64,000 nt of DNA from Bolinopsis microptera (Eukaryota > Ctenophora > Tentaculata > Lobata > Bolinopsidae): the NCBI RefSeq assembly GCF_026151205.1, contig NC_087079.1, positions 2,451,730 to 2,515,729 on the forward strand, read 5' to 3'. The notes below the pieces were generated by a model. That model was given only the letters and a program-made list of their open reading frames with translations. It was not told the origin of the DNA and searched no databases. Made by a program: the position numbers and the translations under genes. Positions 33,584-46,592 of this stretch are shown piece by piece; the first letter of the stretch is position 1; the number at the start of each line of letters is the position of its first letter.

Positions 33584-35579
33584 AGGATTGTTTTGTAGTA
33601 AGACTCGTCAGCGACTAGATCTTAGGTTATATTCTTTACATGCGAATCTCACAAATCATTAAAGTTTAATAACAAAGAAATGCAAAAAGGTGTCATCAGA
33701 CGAATATGCTAATATCTTAATATGTGATAACAGAATCCAAAATGCACTGTACAGTGAAACACTACATAAGTTGGCAGTATAAACTCTGCATTTTGATATA
33801 CAATATGTGACGATGTATGAATTAGGTCACAATATATAAGTCAGCTGGCCCACACGATTACTGCCTCCAATGATGTAACCAGAAAGTCGAAACTCGAAAG
33901 GCTGGTGTCAGACAGGGGACACAGTCCGTAATGTAACACCTGCTGAACCACAGTATCAAGTTGTAGCTTTATAAGAGCGACTACAAAATTAAATTGCTCA
34001 ATTTAACATGATCCATGAATTACAGCGTCTCTTATCTGAAGAATGCGTCAGAAAACGAAGAATGGACCAGAAAAAGAAGAATGTTTTCGTAAATTTTTAG
34101 CTAATTTGGTTTTATATTCTCGCATTGTAATTTTCAAAAGAAAATCCTATCGAACCGTAAGTGACAATATTTTCTACATTTAGGGAATATAAGAATAAGA
34201 TTAGTTTGATCAGAGCTAATTAATGAACCAATGTCCCAGACAAACAGTAATTAAGGAACTAATGTTACAGACACTTAACAGTAAAGAAAGTAGAGACAGG
34301 AGGATGCCACCTCTTGAAAGTGATAGTGCCCGCTGCCAAGCTTCTCCATGACAACACAAAAACTTCTTATTTAGTTCAGGATATTCGGCGGAAGAGTTCG
34401 ATAATTGTGAACTATCGACAAATATCATCATTGCATGCATACAACATTACATCAAATGAGAATTTTAATCTGGAATCTTCAGAACGCACATCAAATGACA
34501 CTATTACTATGTAAACGTATAAGAAATCTGTAAACACTGACAGATGAGTAAGAAGGACAGCTGCTGTGTTGCTACACGTGGGGTTACAGCGTGTGTCAAC
34601 AGCTGTGGCAAGTCACTTTTATCACGAAGAATATTACATATGCTTGAATTTGAATGCTACTTGAAAATGTTTGCATTGAATATCTAAAATTTAACGCGTT
34701 GGAATCGGATTTTCAAAAAAAAAAACAAAGATTGGAATGAGCTTCCTATTTGCTAATAAAAGCATTATTCTGACTCGTGTTTATAAACATGGATTTTGTT
34801 GTTCGGAATTATTAGTTATTATGTTATGTGAACATGTTGTTGACATCCCAGCCTATCAACGAGAGCCACGATTTATTTTTTACTTTCCATTTTTATTTCA
34901 ACAACGGTTGTTTTTAGTGTCGCACCTACAAGCCTCATCACGTACACAGGACGTTATTGCTCTATTATACTATAGAGTCTATAGCTTATAATATAATATA
35001 AGAATTAATATATAGTTGCACAATGAGCTCCGACTCATAGTTATGTAAAGTAAAAGAACTTGCTTTATTCTGGGCGGCAATTATGTTGTTTATTCATTTT
35101 TATATTTATTTCGGATCTTGACATATTTCCGAAACATTTTTGATTTGCTTGGCATTGAACTGATCCACAGTTTTATAGTAGCCTAGTGTTAATTCAGTTA
35201 GAGTCAGCGATGATAACCTAATTTCGATTCCTCATTCAGCTTGCTTTTCATAATGCTAGATTAAATCGCCATTGATGACTTGATACACTTTAGTTATTAG
35301 CCTTTTAAATGTGTATTATATCAACGATTGCTTAATTGCTGAGTCGGAATATTTGAACAATCTGCAGGATAATTTAGTATTCTGCTGACGTGCACTATTG
35401 TAACTCCACCGAGTCTTCTGTCGGCAGATTACCAAATTAATTACTATTTAAATATCCAACTATAAACTCCGTATTGATCTTTGCAAAATAAGATAACTAA
35501 CGAATTTCCTGGTTCAGTACGAACAGAATGTAACGGGACTTCACAGAGTTCCTCCTCACTAGGTTTAACATCGTCCCAT
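33584..35579. other. Upstream flank of gene C, no gene recognised
   Basis: About 2 kb of AT-rich DNA before the gene C start codon. Short open frames are present on both strands without supporting motifs. Promoter elements could not be assigned. Confidence 0.5.
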
Positions 35580-35670
35580 ATGCCAACAAACATCTGGACG
35601 CCTCTTCTCTCACTGATCCTACTTAAATCTGTTATTGTAGCTGATGAAATATGCTGCTGTCCCGACTTCA
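35580..35670 (+). CDS. Gene C exon 1: signal peptide
   Basis: The start ATG is chosen because it opens a hydrophobic leader of about 20 residues directly before EICCCPDF, which aligns with the mature N-terminus of genes A and B. The donor is TTCA/GTGAGT, leaving phase 1, which the exon at 35989 completes. Confidence 0.85.
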
Positions 35671-38600
35671 GTGAGTTTATAACCTTCATTTTGTTGGTTG
35701 GACCATTTTATCAGAATGATTGATCTTTGGAACACACGCATTAGTCTCACGTCAGAGATTGCGTACACTTATTCATATTGTGTTTCTATGATGTATTATT
35801 AAGCGTAACTTTTTCTTCTTGGTCGTTATTTAATTTCACGAAAAAAACGTAAGTTTAGCATAAATCAGGTACCTACATGTATTTTCCACCGGGTGACTTT
35901 TGTAAAAAAAGTCACACTTTATGTGGTAAACTCTGTATACATAATATATTTACGATGAATTGTAAAATATCAAAGTACAACATTGCAGCTGTGAGTTTGA
36001 AGTGTGAAGATAGGAGATCAGAATCAATCCAGACATCCTTTCTTAAAGCTAATGGTTATGTTTGTGATGCCTTGGACGGCACTGATGTGACATTAGTGTG
36101 AGTTAATATACTAACCAGCTATCCTACCATTCATACGGACTTTTAAGTAAAAATAGCTGAACACTTCATGGTTGATAAAACAAATCTCAGTATGATAATC
36201 ACTCAATAGAAGTTAAAACTTATAAGTAGTTAAAACTACAACAAACATTCCTCAGTTGTGAGGTAGCTGACATCAATGAAGCAGTGAAGGAGGTTAAATA
36301 TTCTTACTACAAGGCAAAAGATCTTGGCTACAAACCAGTGGCTTATGATATCAACAACTCTAAAAAGGTACTATTCCACTATTTCTATTTCAATTTAAGG
36401 ACCATTTTTGAAGAAAACATCACTTCTGCTAATTTTATCAAGATTAAAAGTTACCTTTTGATCTAAACACACTGAATAAGAATCCAGTTATGTACAACAT
36501 AACACTAACGACCAACTAACCAGTTAACAGAATGTGACGTCACAAAAGGGACCTGTGTCCTCTCATCAGTCAAGTGGTCCGGAGCCGCGGACAGCCCGAC
36601 CAAGTTTGAGAACTTTGACAACTACTTGTACCAGTGTAACGTTCAGATCACACTGATAGATAACACGGTGTTTGAGCTGACCTCTAATACCATGCTGCTA
36701 GACGTTTACAGTGAGTGTGACATTTCCTAATTCAGAGTCAGGGCAAAACTATAAGCTGGTATCTCGCTGATACCAAAGCTGTGCAAAGCTGGTTTCTAAA
36801 TTCAAAATGTACAGCTTTGAGTGTAATTTTATCACCTACATGCTGACTGCTGACTTCAAGCGCAGTAATAATTCAATCTATACATGAGCATATGGAATTC
36901 GTGAATGAAGCCCACTGCCGCAACAAGCATCACAAATTCGGACAGACACTCATCAAGCAGCGAACATTGCACAATCTGCAGAACAAATGTTGCACCTACA
37001 TTCCACGAATTCATCCAATCTCCAAGCAACATTAAGTGTAACTATGGCAGCCGTTATTGAGTGTAACTATGGTAGCCGTTATTGGTTGCAAGTGGTAATA
37101 ACAGTTTATAACACACATAACCCCGGCATGCGCAGGGATTATATTTCAATTTTTCACGCGACGCGCGGGAAAAATTTATAATAATTTCGAGTGCGAAGCA
37201 CGAGGGATTATTATGAAAATAACCCCGACGTGCCTTAGCACGAGGGGTTATTTTAATATAACTTAAGCGTGCCGGTGTTATGTGTTATAAACCCCTCCGG
37301 GTTAGTGCTAGGACCAACAAATTTGACATTTTACTCTTAATTCTAGCTATATGAGATCATTATGGAAAATATGAAATGGAATTGGGGACTACCAAATAAA
37401 TACAACTAAGGTACTATAACTTTTGAAATTGGCGTTATATCTAAACATTATTCCTCAGTCAGAACGTTGAATGAATATGAATATCGATAAGGGGCGTCGA
37501 GTTAAGCCTGGCAAGCGATAAAAGCTAATAATGATATCGTGTCATGAAGTTCATCAAAGTAGACGACTATAATACATGGCTTATAATATCAAACACGACA
37601 AAATTAACCGAACCGGACAAAATCAAATGTAACCGTCGAGACAAGTTTTGGAACTGGTCCAATTAATGTAAGAGTTTAAGTAATGTAAGCAGTGTGCTGG
37701 AGTTTTGCCAGCGCCTGCAATTAGACCGATACGTAGATCGAGTGTATTTATAGTTCTTACGTTAAGCCATAGGTCACGTGACATTTTTTACCAATGCGCG
37801 TCGTAGTAGTTAGTCACGTGATACACGTCATCAAAACACGTGACAGTACGCGGTTGAAATTTTCATGGAATATCAAAACAAAACAAATCTTGTTGAGCCA
37901 AATTAGCGGGCCGGGATTATAAAAGCTGTGCCGGGGTTATTTATTCAGCGGGAAAAAACTAACAGCGGGAGCCGGGATTATCAGAATCTATTTAGCGGGA
38001 GCCGGGATTATCAGAATCTTATTCTATCCCGGAGGGGTTTATAATATAGGAGCACTTATGATTAGAACACTCGGCAGGTCTAATAACTTAATAAATCCCC
38101 CATTATTACTTGTATTACGTAAGGGATTTTAATTGGTATTGTTTCAGAAAACAAAGATGTGCCCGATAATTACGAAATAGTGAAAGAGAACAAGGGCCCA
38201 TTGAACACAAACAACGGTTACGAAAGACTAAACTGTGGAGTTGGCGGTCTACCATTCACTAACCCGCGCACAACGGCGAAATGGTAATAATTTAATTTAA
38301 ATTTATTTAACTTTAACTTGTGACTTAAAATTTTAAAAGAACAAGTTTGAGAATACAGCAATAGGTTTAAGGCTTGTTAAAACTCGTAGATAATAAAAAA
38401 ACAAGATAGAATAATGTTCAGTATAATTTCTGGTTATTTAGAGCTAGCTATTACAGTAGGTCGATGTGATTCTATTTAAGTTATTGAAAAGTCGCCTAGT
38501 GATATTTGAGACGAATCTTAATTCTAAGGTCCTTCAAAAGACTAGAAGATTCAGAATGGACAGAACTGAACATACTCTCGGAACAACCTAGAATGGCAAT

Positions 38601-41600
38601 AGTAGAACCTGTTATAGCAGCAGATTCAGCGGGTTCGTTCACTGAGGGAACACTTGTTTTGATGATGTTCAACCCTGCTGAAGATACAGGCTACTACATG
38701 TGTGAGGCTGAGTACACTACCACTACTGTGGGGAGAAATCAGACTTACACCAGGGCAGAGTACAAAGTAACTGGCAACAGTGAGTAGTATTTGTAATGGA
38801 TATCGTCATTCTGTACCTACTACAGTGTGGGTGCATGCAATTAGTTTTATTAGTAGTTTAGCTTACAAGTACCTTCAAATGCAAACTTTAACTTTATAAT
38901 TAAAAGAACCAATTAACAGACGGAACTTTCCTACTCAGATCAGCAAAATAATGGGAACCCTGAGACCAAGATGTTGTCAGCAATAACAAGCAAAAGTTAC
39001 ACCCTGAAAGATGAGTTTGTCTACTTCAATTGCTATGCTAGAGACACTGATGCGAGTGAACAAGGCAGGTTCCGCTGGGTTTACGAGAATGCTTCTGATT
39101 TTGGTAAGCAGATTTAAGGTGGTTTCATCATACAAGAGTTTACAAAGTTCATTATCTATTATTCAGTATTCAGACTTATCTGCATAGTTCTAAAATTCGT
39201 TGACAAATGTTTTTCGCTTCACTGAAACTAAATAACATATTTTAGTGGTAGTGGACACGTCAACTGAGTTGTTCAGAGATGTGGAGATAATTAACTACAA
39301 CAGAACACTGAAACTGCCGTCCTACTACAAATACTATAACTTTAAGTTCAAGTGTGAAGTCAGCAGAGAATCTGAAGTCAACTCAGTGCTCAGTAATGAG
39401 TTCACCCAGCCAGTAGTCGTACCACAGGTTTGCTAAAACAGCCACATTTACAGCCACTTGCTTTCCTTAAGAGCGGTGTTTAATGCCTTTTTCAAGGGAA
39501 ATAGTGATATCAGTTGCCGATTCTACCGATAAATCGTAACAAATAACAATGCATGTGATAAGATTCAAACCTAGGTCCTCGACAATTTACCGTTTTAAAT
39601 TACAGGAGATGTACATACCACTGACGTCAAAAGCATGCTCCAAACCTGACTCAGAAATCAATCTGTTCTCCAGCACCAAGTACATGATGTCGGATGGTAC
39701 TGATGTTGAAGATTTCGAACAAGTAAATAAATATCATTATTGTTGTATTATCATTATTTTTCTAAAACTTACTATTGTTTATTGAATCTATAGTGAGCCT
39801 CTAATCCATCATGCAATCATGAGATAACATAACAATGGAAAATCTATTAGAATATTACATCCTCTGACATCTAACTGTTTCAGAAGCTAACTGGTGCCAG
39901 CCATAGGTGGATGATAAACTCCAAGATGATCACCCCCTTCAGTAACCCTACAAGTGAGGGGGGTGTTACCACTGAGCAGCAGCTCAGGATGACAGCTGAC
40001 GTTTTCAATAGAACTGTGCGGGATTCTAAGGAAAACAAGTATGTTAGCTATGTCATTGAAGCATTGAGAATGTACTTTGAACTTGCTAACTAGTAAGTAC
40101 GTGTGAAACCAATTCTTAAGAAAACATTGCAGGTTTTTATAAGTTTAACTCTGATAAGGATCAGCTTTATACTGGAGGTATATTGATATATTGATCATCA
40201 GGTGTCAGTACTTTACTTTCCTGCAAACAAGAAGTAAAGGATACCAACTACACGAAGTATTGAAGATGACGAGGACTGCTGACTCTTGTCAAGATCTACC
40301 GGATTGTACAGGTCTGGTGATCATCAGGGAAAAAATATTTGAACTTTTGAAATTTGTAGTTGAGAAATACAGTCTTATTATAAAATTGTAATAAAGCTAT
40401 CATAGCAAAAATCAAAGAATTCAAGTATGCCGAAATTTCGGATATCAATGAATTAAACACTCTTGCTGAACAGAAATCATTGCAGCGGTAACGCTGTTCC
40501 GGGACTGTACAGACAACTCATTGTCAGTAAGCTTAGCAGGTGGGAGCCCACAATGTGTGTCAGTGGAAGTATTTAAAGGAAACAAGTCTATCTTCAAAAG
40601 AGCTTACCCAAAAGTAGCTCCCTCATGTAAGTTACATCTAAAGTCTAAACACCTAAGCGACCCAATTGCCGTAGAACTTAACTTTTATCTGTAATTTGTA
40701 AGCAGAAAGTGAACTATACCCATGTTTTATAATTTTACACATCTGGGCTTATTGGCTGATATATTAAAATACACTCGCACCGTACATGCACTGACTACAG
40801 GCTATACAGGCTATACATCACATCTCCGCAAGCAACCCTACGACTTTATAATACAACCGTATTTGAAATGTAACTATCTTTAACGGCTTGAAAGAAAAGG
40901 CTGTTCTAATGTAGCTCATCAGTAATAATACTTTCTAACATTTAAAGGTTCTGAAAGGATCCTGAACATGACTATAACGAAGGAGGATCTCGAAGAGGAA
41001 GTGTTGCAAGGAATATATGAAGTTCGTGTAGCTCCTGAGCGCAAACAAGGCTGCACCAAGTTCATTAACTTTGGTAAGCTGTTAGTCAAACCAGTTCGGT
41101 CGCAGGGCAATAGGTATAAATCAATAAGGAAATGCTTTCATGCAGATATTAAAGATTAAACTTTGAAGCTTTCCTTTTTTCAAGTACTTCGTTCACAGCA
41201 TCAAACTCTAACGAACTGATCCCACCAGATGCCGAGGCAGCTGCTTACTGTATTGAAAAGCCTGAAGAAGAACCCACTGTTGATGAAGAGGAAACAAACT
41301 CGGGTCCGGTTGAGAGGGTCGCGTCCTGCCCACAAGAATACTTTGACGAGACGGACAAGACTCCGTGGACTATCAACGCCAGCAAAACTTGTGAAGTTAA
41401 AGTGACAGAACTCGGGAAACTTGGTGTCGAGCCAACGGATGGGGCTTGCTACGAAGTCTCGTTCGTAAAGTCCTCGACAGATTCGATGTTTCAGAAAATA
41501 TGTAAGTCGTTAACTAAAGATCAATTCCCATAAAACCTCAAAAATCTTAATTGTTCTGTGATATTTTTGATATCATTATCACTTTATTAACTCAGTATTC

Positions 41601-42637
41601 AGGTGTAATGAATGGAATAACCGATACTTTACTGTACAAGAGATGAAAATATAGTAAGTATCCTATATCATTAGGTGATCTAGAGATACCACTCAAAAAC
41701 TTGAGCCACGACAGTTACTATGAGCTACAATGGAAAGGCTTCTCGAATCAGTCACAGTGTAAATCCCAAATTCGTAAGTTGTGCGTTGCCCCAAAAAGCA
41801 CAGCTATTCTCCTAACAGCACACACCACAATGTGTGTTCCTTTTGTCGTCTCTCTATCTATCAAAGCCCTTTTTAACAAAATAATTCTCTTCAAGCCCTC
41901 TGCCTTTGGGCTTTGTCTAACGTGTTTTTTTGCTATCTCCTTTTATATTTTCTTTTCAATATTTTGCTACGCTATCATCTATGTCACCCTTTACATTTGC
42001 CAAGCATCATTCTACGATTGTAACTGAGTGTTTAAACTTTGAGTGGAAGGAAATTTATCCATCTCAATGGATTTAATATCCTAATAGAGACTTGAACGAT
42101 ATGATTATCGTATAACTATATATATATATGGTATATTATTGTTAAAGCTCATTAGTTTCATTTTTTATTGAGTGAAGCATTTTGATGTGTTCCAATCTTC
42201 ATTAAATGCAGTTGGGCGTGAAACATGAATCTTCAACCCAGCGATAATGATCAGATCTAGCAAGCCTATACAATGATTTCAGAACTTGATTTTCTACTTT
42301 AAATTAGTAGCTTTAAACTTTTAAATAAAAGCTAAAAAAGCTGACTTTTGATAAATGCTATTCATGCGTGCCGTGTTGTTGCTGACTGAGCTAAAGCAGA
42401 CTGACCAACAAGAACTGAAAGCAAACAATGAAAAGCTCAACCCTGACAACACTAATCTTAACGTGGAGTGTGGACAGCGGAATTCCGACACTTAACGGAA
42501 CAGAAACTGACAATGGAGCAACCACGAGGTTAAACTCTAACGTTTCAGGGGTAGCCTGTAACAGTTCGGAGGGTCTCCACTCACCTCTTCTTTTAGTAGT
42601 CCTCCTTATTTTAGCTACTGGAATTGTGCTGAGCTGA
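35580..42637 (+). CDS. Gene C: Ig-like surface protein, probable GPI anchor
   Basis: Sixteen exons: 35580-35670, 35989-36097, 36256-36367, 36524-36710, 38148-38283, 38529-38779, 38939-39103, 39246-39427, 39606-39722, 39884-40092, 40235-40311, 40474-40626, 40948-41073, 41229-41501, 41675-41773, 42504-42637. Total 2,421 bp, 806 residues plus stop; phases agree at every junction. Signal peptide (MPTNIWTPLLSLILLKSVIV), mature EICCCPDF, Ig-like domain 1 (about 30-167), Ig-like 2 (168-296, with EDTGYYMCEA), Ig-like 3 (297-411), then a membrane-proximal module similar to genes A and B (EMYIPLTSKAC; GYQLHEVLKMTRT), an extra acidic Cys-containing segment (640-762), and a Ser/Asn-rich C-terminus ending in a hydrophobic run. 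There is no CCP repeat. Exons 3-9 match B exons in order; one intron of B (exon 8/9) is absent and another is shifted. The last exon's acceptor is the least certain. Confidence 0.82.
37095..38045. mobile_element. Fold-back/MITE-like element in gene C intron 4 (copy 3)
   Basis: Reverse-oriented relative of 5119-5975. Inverted ends are TTATAAACCCCTCCGGG (37282) and TATCCCGGAGGGGTTTATAA (ending near 38043), with outer inverted motifs at 37095-37280. GCGGGAGCCGGGATTATCAG is present twice in tandem at about 37965-38015. No transposase frame. Confidence 0.7.
40660..40855. repeat. Dispersed repeat in gene C intron 12
   Basis: Shares ATTAAAATACACTCGC, ACTGACTACAGGCTATA and ATCTCCGCAAGCAACCCT with the copies in gene A intron 3 and gene B intron 10. 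Confidence 0.75.
41774..42027 (+). other. Alternative C-terminus of gene C if intron 15 is retained
   Basis: Read-through of the donor at 41774 continues in frame for about 84 codons to a stop at 42025-42027. It encodes a strongly hydrophobic stretch (AFGLCLTCFFAISFYIFFSI and on), which would be a transmembrane anchor in place of the GPI signal. A chance open frame in AT-rich DNA is the alternative. Confidence 0.35.
42504..42637 (+). CDS. Gene C exon 16: probable GPI-attachment signal
   Basis: Encodes NVSGVACNSSEGLHS followed by PLLLVVLLILATGIVLS and stop: small residues, a short spacer, then a hydrophobic C-terminus with no cytoplasmic residues, the standard GPI signal layout. The acceptor GGAACAG at 42503 is the only one found that keeps the phase from exon 15, but its pyrimidine tract is poor. 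The same frame is open from an ATG at 42428. Confidence 0.6.
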
Positions 42638-43749
42638 CGAAACGAACCAGATTTTAATAATAATGACGATTTCAAGCAATAGTTTCACAAAGAATGAAGA
42701 AAGCAAACACGTGCAGAAGAGAAAAACCACCCACTGAAGAAGTGTAGTAACTAGGACTGTGTAACACGTAAGACGGGCTAGTGTACCCTACTAATTGTAG
42801 CCTATATAAGTAGGTGTAAGGTGAGTCGCTTACCGTAGTGCAACTTCCATCCCAACTAAAGTGCCCTTTGAGTATATTACACGATGTTAGGATAATGTAT
42901 AAAAGCTGTATAAAACTCATCGACTAGGATATTTTCTTAGAATAGGTTTTAATAACCTGGAACTCTAAAATTACCGAGGGTTTACAGTTTCAATTCATCG
43001 TGTCGATTAAGAAATCTAATGTGGAATTATTGTTTAAGGTGGTTTTAACTTAATACATTTATTCAAGTTGCAGAGCCTGCATTTCAGAGACGGGGCCGTC
43101 CCAAAATGAATATAGTTAGAATTTTACACGAATAACGATGAAATCAATTGAAGATAAGCCCCATGACAGTCCAATCACTATATCGGATTGTCCGAACAGT
43201 TGTGGAAAGTTGACGATTACTAGATATTGGGACAGTTCCAGATTTGCATTTAGGTCATGATTAATTTGATTTAGTGAATAAGAAAATTGATTATTTATTG
43301 TTATTTGTTTTTGTTTTTGAGTATTTATCTAACAAGCTTAATTTGAATTTGATTGGCTTTTATAATAAGGGTTACCTACTACACAGCTGGGCATTGAAAT
43401 TTGGACAATTTCGAATGTGACCAAATGTAAATGTGACCAAATGTAAATGTAACCAAATATGACCAAATTCAAAGCTCATAATAAATGGGTAAAGAGAGAA
43501 CTTCAAGTGTAATTTACGAGTCAGACTTCAAAAACGTTACAAAGAAAAATATGAGCTCTCGACTACAGAGTCCAGGTCATTGAACAAAAACAAGTTGACA
43601 AAGCATTAAGATAATTAAACAGATCGTGAATTCTGCCTAAACACAGCGATGATTGACAATGTTAACTATCTATACTCGAAATTGTAACTCTTCAAGTGCA
43701 AATTCAGAAGTCGTAATCGCAATATATAGAAATATACAGTGTATATACG
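42638..43749. other. Downstream of gene C, no gene recognised
   Basis: AT-rich DNA. The only local repeats are short (AAATGTAAATGTGACC-type near 43415-43460). No clear AATAAA was assigned for gene C. Confidence 0.5.
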
Positions 43750-44005
43750 CAGTGGTGTAACGTTGCCTGATGGCGCCCCCACCCCCCCCCCCCCCCCCGC
43801 TGAAAAAGCGCCCCCTTCCCTTTTGGCGCCTCTCCCTAAAATTGAAAAAATTAGATGATTTTAGAGGATACACCGGTAAAATCTCTAAAAAAGTGTGTTT
43901 CTAGAGTTAAGTTTTTCGAAATTGTCCCACATTCAAACGACAATTTGGCGCCCCCCTAAGATTGCACCCCCAGCGGGGTCGGCGGGGCCCTCTGTTACGC
44001 CACTG
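43750..44005. mobile_element. 256-bp hAT-like MITE
   Basis: Ends are inverted: CAGTGGTGTAAC on the left and GTTACGCCACTG on the right (one mismatch), a terminal motif common in hAT MITEs. Flanking 8-mers TATATACG/TATATAAT match at 6 of 8, as expected of an aged TSD. The interior is C-rich with a poly-C run (about 43781-43798) and GGCGCCCCCC blocks in both orientations. Confidence 0.75.
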
Positions 44006-44059
44006 TATATAATACGTAAAATGTAAAATCGCAATACATTATGCATCTCATATTATACA

Positions 44060-44230
44060 TTTATCACATGCCTTCTCATGCGATATCAAAACTTTCGCCC
44101 ACGAGGCTTGCCGAGTTAGCGAAAGTTTCGATATTTCCCGAGGCTTGCCGAGGGTTATATCGACATTTTCAATCACGAGGCTTGCCGAGTCTTGAAAATG
44201 TTGATATCGCATGAGAAGGCATGTGATTAA
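44060..44230. repeat. Inverted repeat enclosing three CGAGGCTTGCCGAG motifs
   Basis: TATCACATGCCTTCTCATGC with GATATCAA on the left returns as its reverse complement at about 44200-44228. Between them CGAGGCTTGCCGAG occurs three times. A shorter inverted block with CATGCCCC/GGGGCATG lies at 46503-46552, at the other end of the composite element. Confidence 0.7.
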
Positions 44231-44233
44231 TGT

Positions 44234-46592
44234 TTTATCACACTTTCTTTGGAGCCAAATTTGGCCGGGAAAGCAGAATTTGATCAAACGTTAGTTATAA
44301 ATGTCACCAAAGCAAACTAGACATGTCGAACTTATTTATGTTTATAATATTCAAGCTATATATAGCTCTCGATGAGTTAGTATTTCAGATATCGAAGATA
44401 CAATACGTACAATTAAGATCTCACGTGCTCATCACATTTATGACACAGTGAATGCTGTATGCCGCGCAATTTGCTTTCTACTGATAGGTGGTACGTAGTG
44501 CATTGAATATTAATATATTAAGCATGGGACTTGTACTTATTGGCGTCTAGAATGTTCCGCCACGATCACCGCGTCTTATTAATCACAAATTATATCCTGC
44601 ATATTAATCGGTGTGAGGTTATTTTATACTTGATCATTACTACCGAAAATATACAATGTATAGAACATCCGTTCAAGTGTTGATTAAATACATCAGAGTC
44701 CTTATCATAAATGTGTATCTGCGATAAGGTGAAAGTATTTCCTAGTTCTTGTATTTAAATAGAGTTGTGGAGCTATAATTAGTGTCTATAATCTATCAGT
44801 CCACATTATACACCACACGCCCTAATTCACATCAAAAATTTTATCGTCCGTTTTGATTCTTGACTGTCTGTTATTTCAGAATGATTTAATCAATTCAACT
44901 TGTAATCGTTGACTTAGAATTTTATCGAGTATTCTGCTTAGTTCTTAGTCAGTATTCATCTTTACTTGCCATAATTTGCCATTATTTGGAGCCTAATTTG
45001 GCTGGGAAAGCAGAATTTGATCAAACGTTAGTTATAAATCTCACCAAAGCAAACTAGACATGTCGAACTTATTTATGTTTATAATGTTCAAGCTATATAT
45101 AGCTCTCGATGAGTTAGTATTTCAGATATCGAAGATGCAATACGTACAATTAAGATCTCACGTGCTCATCACATTTATGACACAGTGAATGCTGTATGCC
45201 GCGCAATTTGCTTTCTACTGATAGGTGGTACGTAGTGCATTGAATATTAATATATTAAGCATGGGACTTGTACTTATTGGCGTCTAGAATGTTCCGCCGC
45301 GAGCGCGTTTGATACGTTATTACATCCTGCAAATCAATCGATGTGAGGTGATTCTAATACTTTATTTCTATTAGATATTTTTAGAGTCATTAAAACTGTA
45401 GAGTGTAGATGCAGTATAATGTATAGAACATCCTTTTAAGTGTTGATTATACATCACAGTCCTTATCGTATAATCTGTATCTGCGATAAGGTGAAAGTAT
45501 TTCCTAGTTCTTGTATTTGAATAGAGCTGTGGGGTCATAATTAGTGTCTATTTATCAGTCCACATTATACACTACACACCCTAATTTACATCAACAATAA
45601 TATCGTCCGTCTTGATTCTTGATTGTCTGTTATTTCAAAATGATTTAATCAATGCAACTTGTAATCGTTGACTTAGAATTTTATCGAGTATTCTGCTTAG
45701 TTCTTAGTCAGTATTCATCTTTACTTGCCATTATTTGCCATTATCTGCTTCGAGCTAGAAATTATCTGAACTGGAAATGATCAGGGCAAGCTAATCTAGG
45801 CGAAACCGGTTTGGAAAAGCCAAGTATAATTTCTGCACAATTTCTATATGGAATATGGCTCAAAGAAGTGATCAGAGGGGGTTAAAATTGAGGTCTGAAA
45901 TGGCTGAAATCTGGCTTTGTTTTGTGTGTTTTCTTCCTTCGAATTGATCAAACATCGTTTAGTGTTTACTACTTTTTGTGAGGGTGACTGTAGTTTGTTC
46001 TGACACTTCCTTTTTAATTTCAAGTAAGCGTTTAAGGAAATTAATGAGCCCGATTGATTGTATCGCTGACAAGTACCAAAACTTTTTGCAACTTTCAAGT
46101 CTGCTTGTAAACTTTGATCTCGTTTTCAGTGACCTCAAGTCACTTAAAGCTCGTACAAGCCAGAGAGTTTTTACTTTGTTTGATCATCCGAAGCCTAATT
46201 AGACTTTGAACTATGAAGTGCAATAAAAAGGGAACAGCTTGAAAAAGTTTTACAACAAAAAAATGTATTTCGCTTAACGAATCTCAAACACAAGGAAATA
46301 TTTTCAAAACCTACTATAAATATACATTTTTCCTATACTGGAAAGTTTATCTGATCATTGCATTAACGGTCATAGACTACTTCAGGTTGATGATTTAAAT
46401 CTTTATTTAAATCAGTACCTCACAGCAGTAGAACAGTTGTTGAGAGTGGGCTCCTTGTTCCTATGGGAATATCGGGCTCTCTCTGAGCAACTAATTGATA
46501 TTTCATGCCCCCGGGTGAGAGTCAGTGCTCCCCATCGGGGCATGTAATATCAATTCTGCTTTCCTGCCAAATTTGGCTCGAAAGTGTGATAA
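44234..46592. mobile_element. 2.4-kb element with inverted ends and an internal tandem duplication
   Basis: The left end TATCACACTTTC with GAGCCAAATTTGGC and GGAAAGCAGAATT is mirrored at the right end (AATTCTGCTTTCC, GCCAAATTTGGCTC, GAAAGTGTGATA). Inside, about 740 bp is present twice in tandem: 44250-44985 and 44988-45745, with roughly 90% or better identity by eye. Two overlapping short frames at 45844-46202 have no recognisable domain. Class is unknown. Confidence 0.65.
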
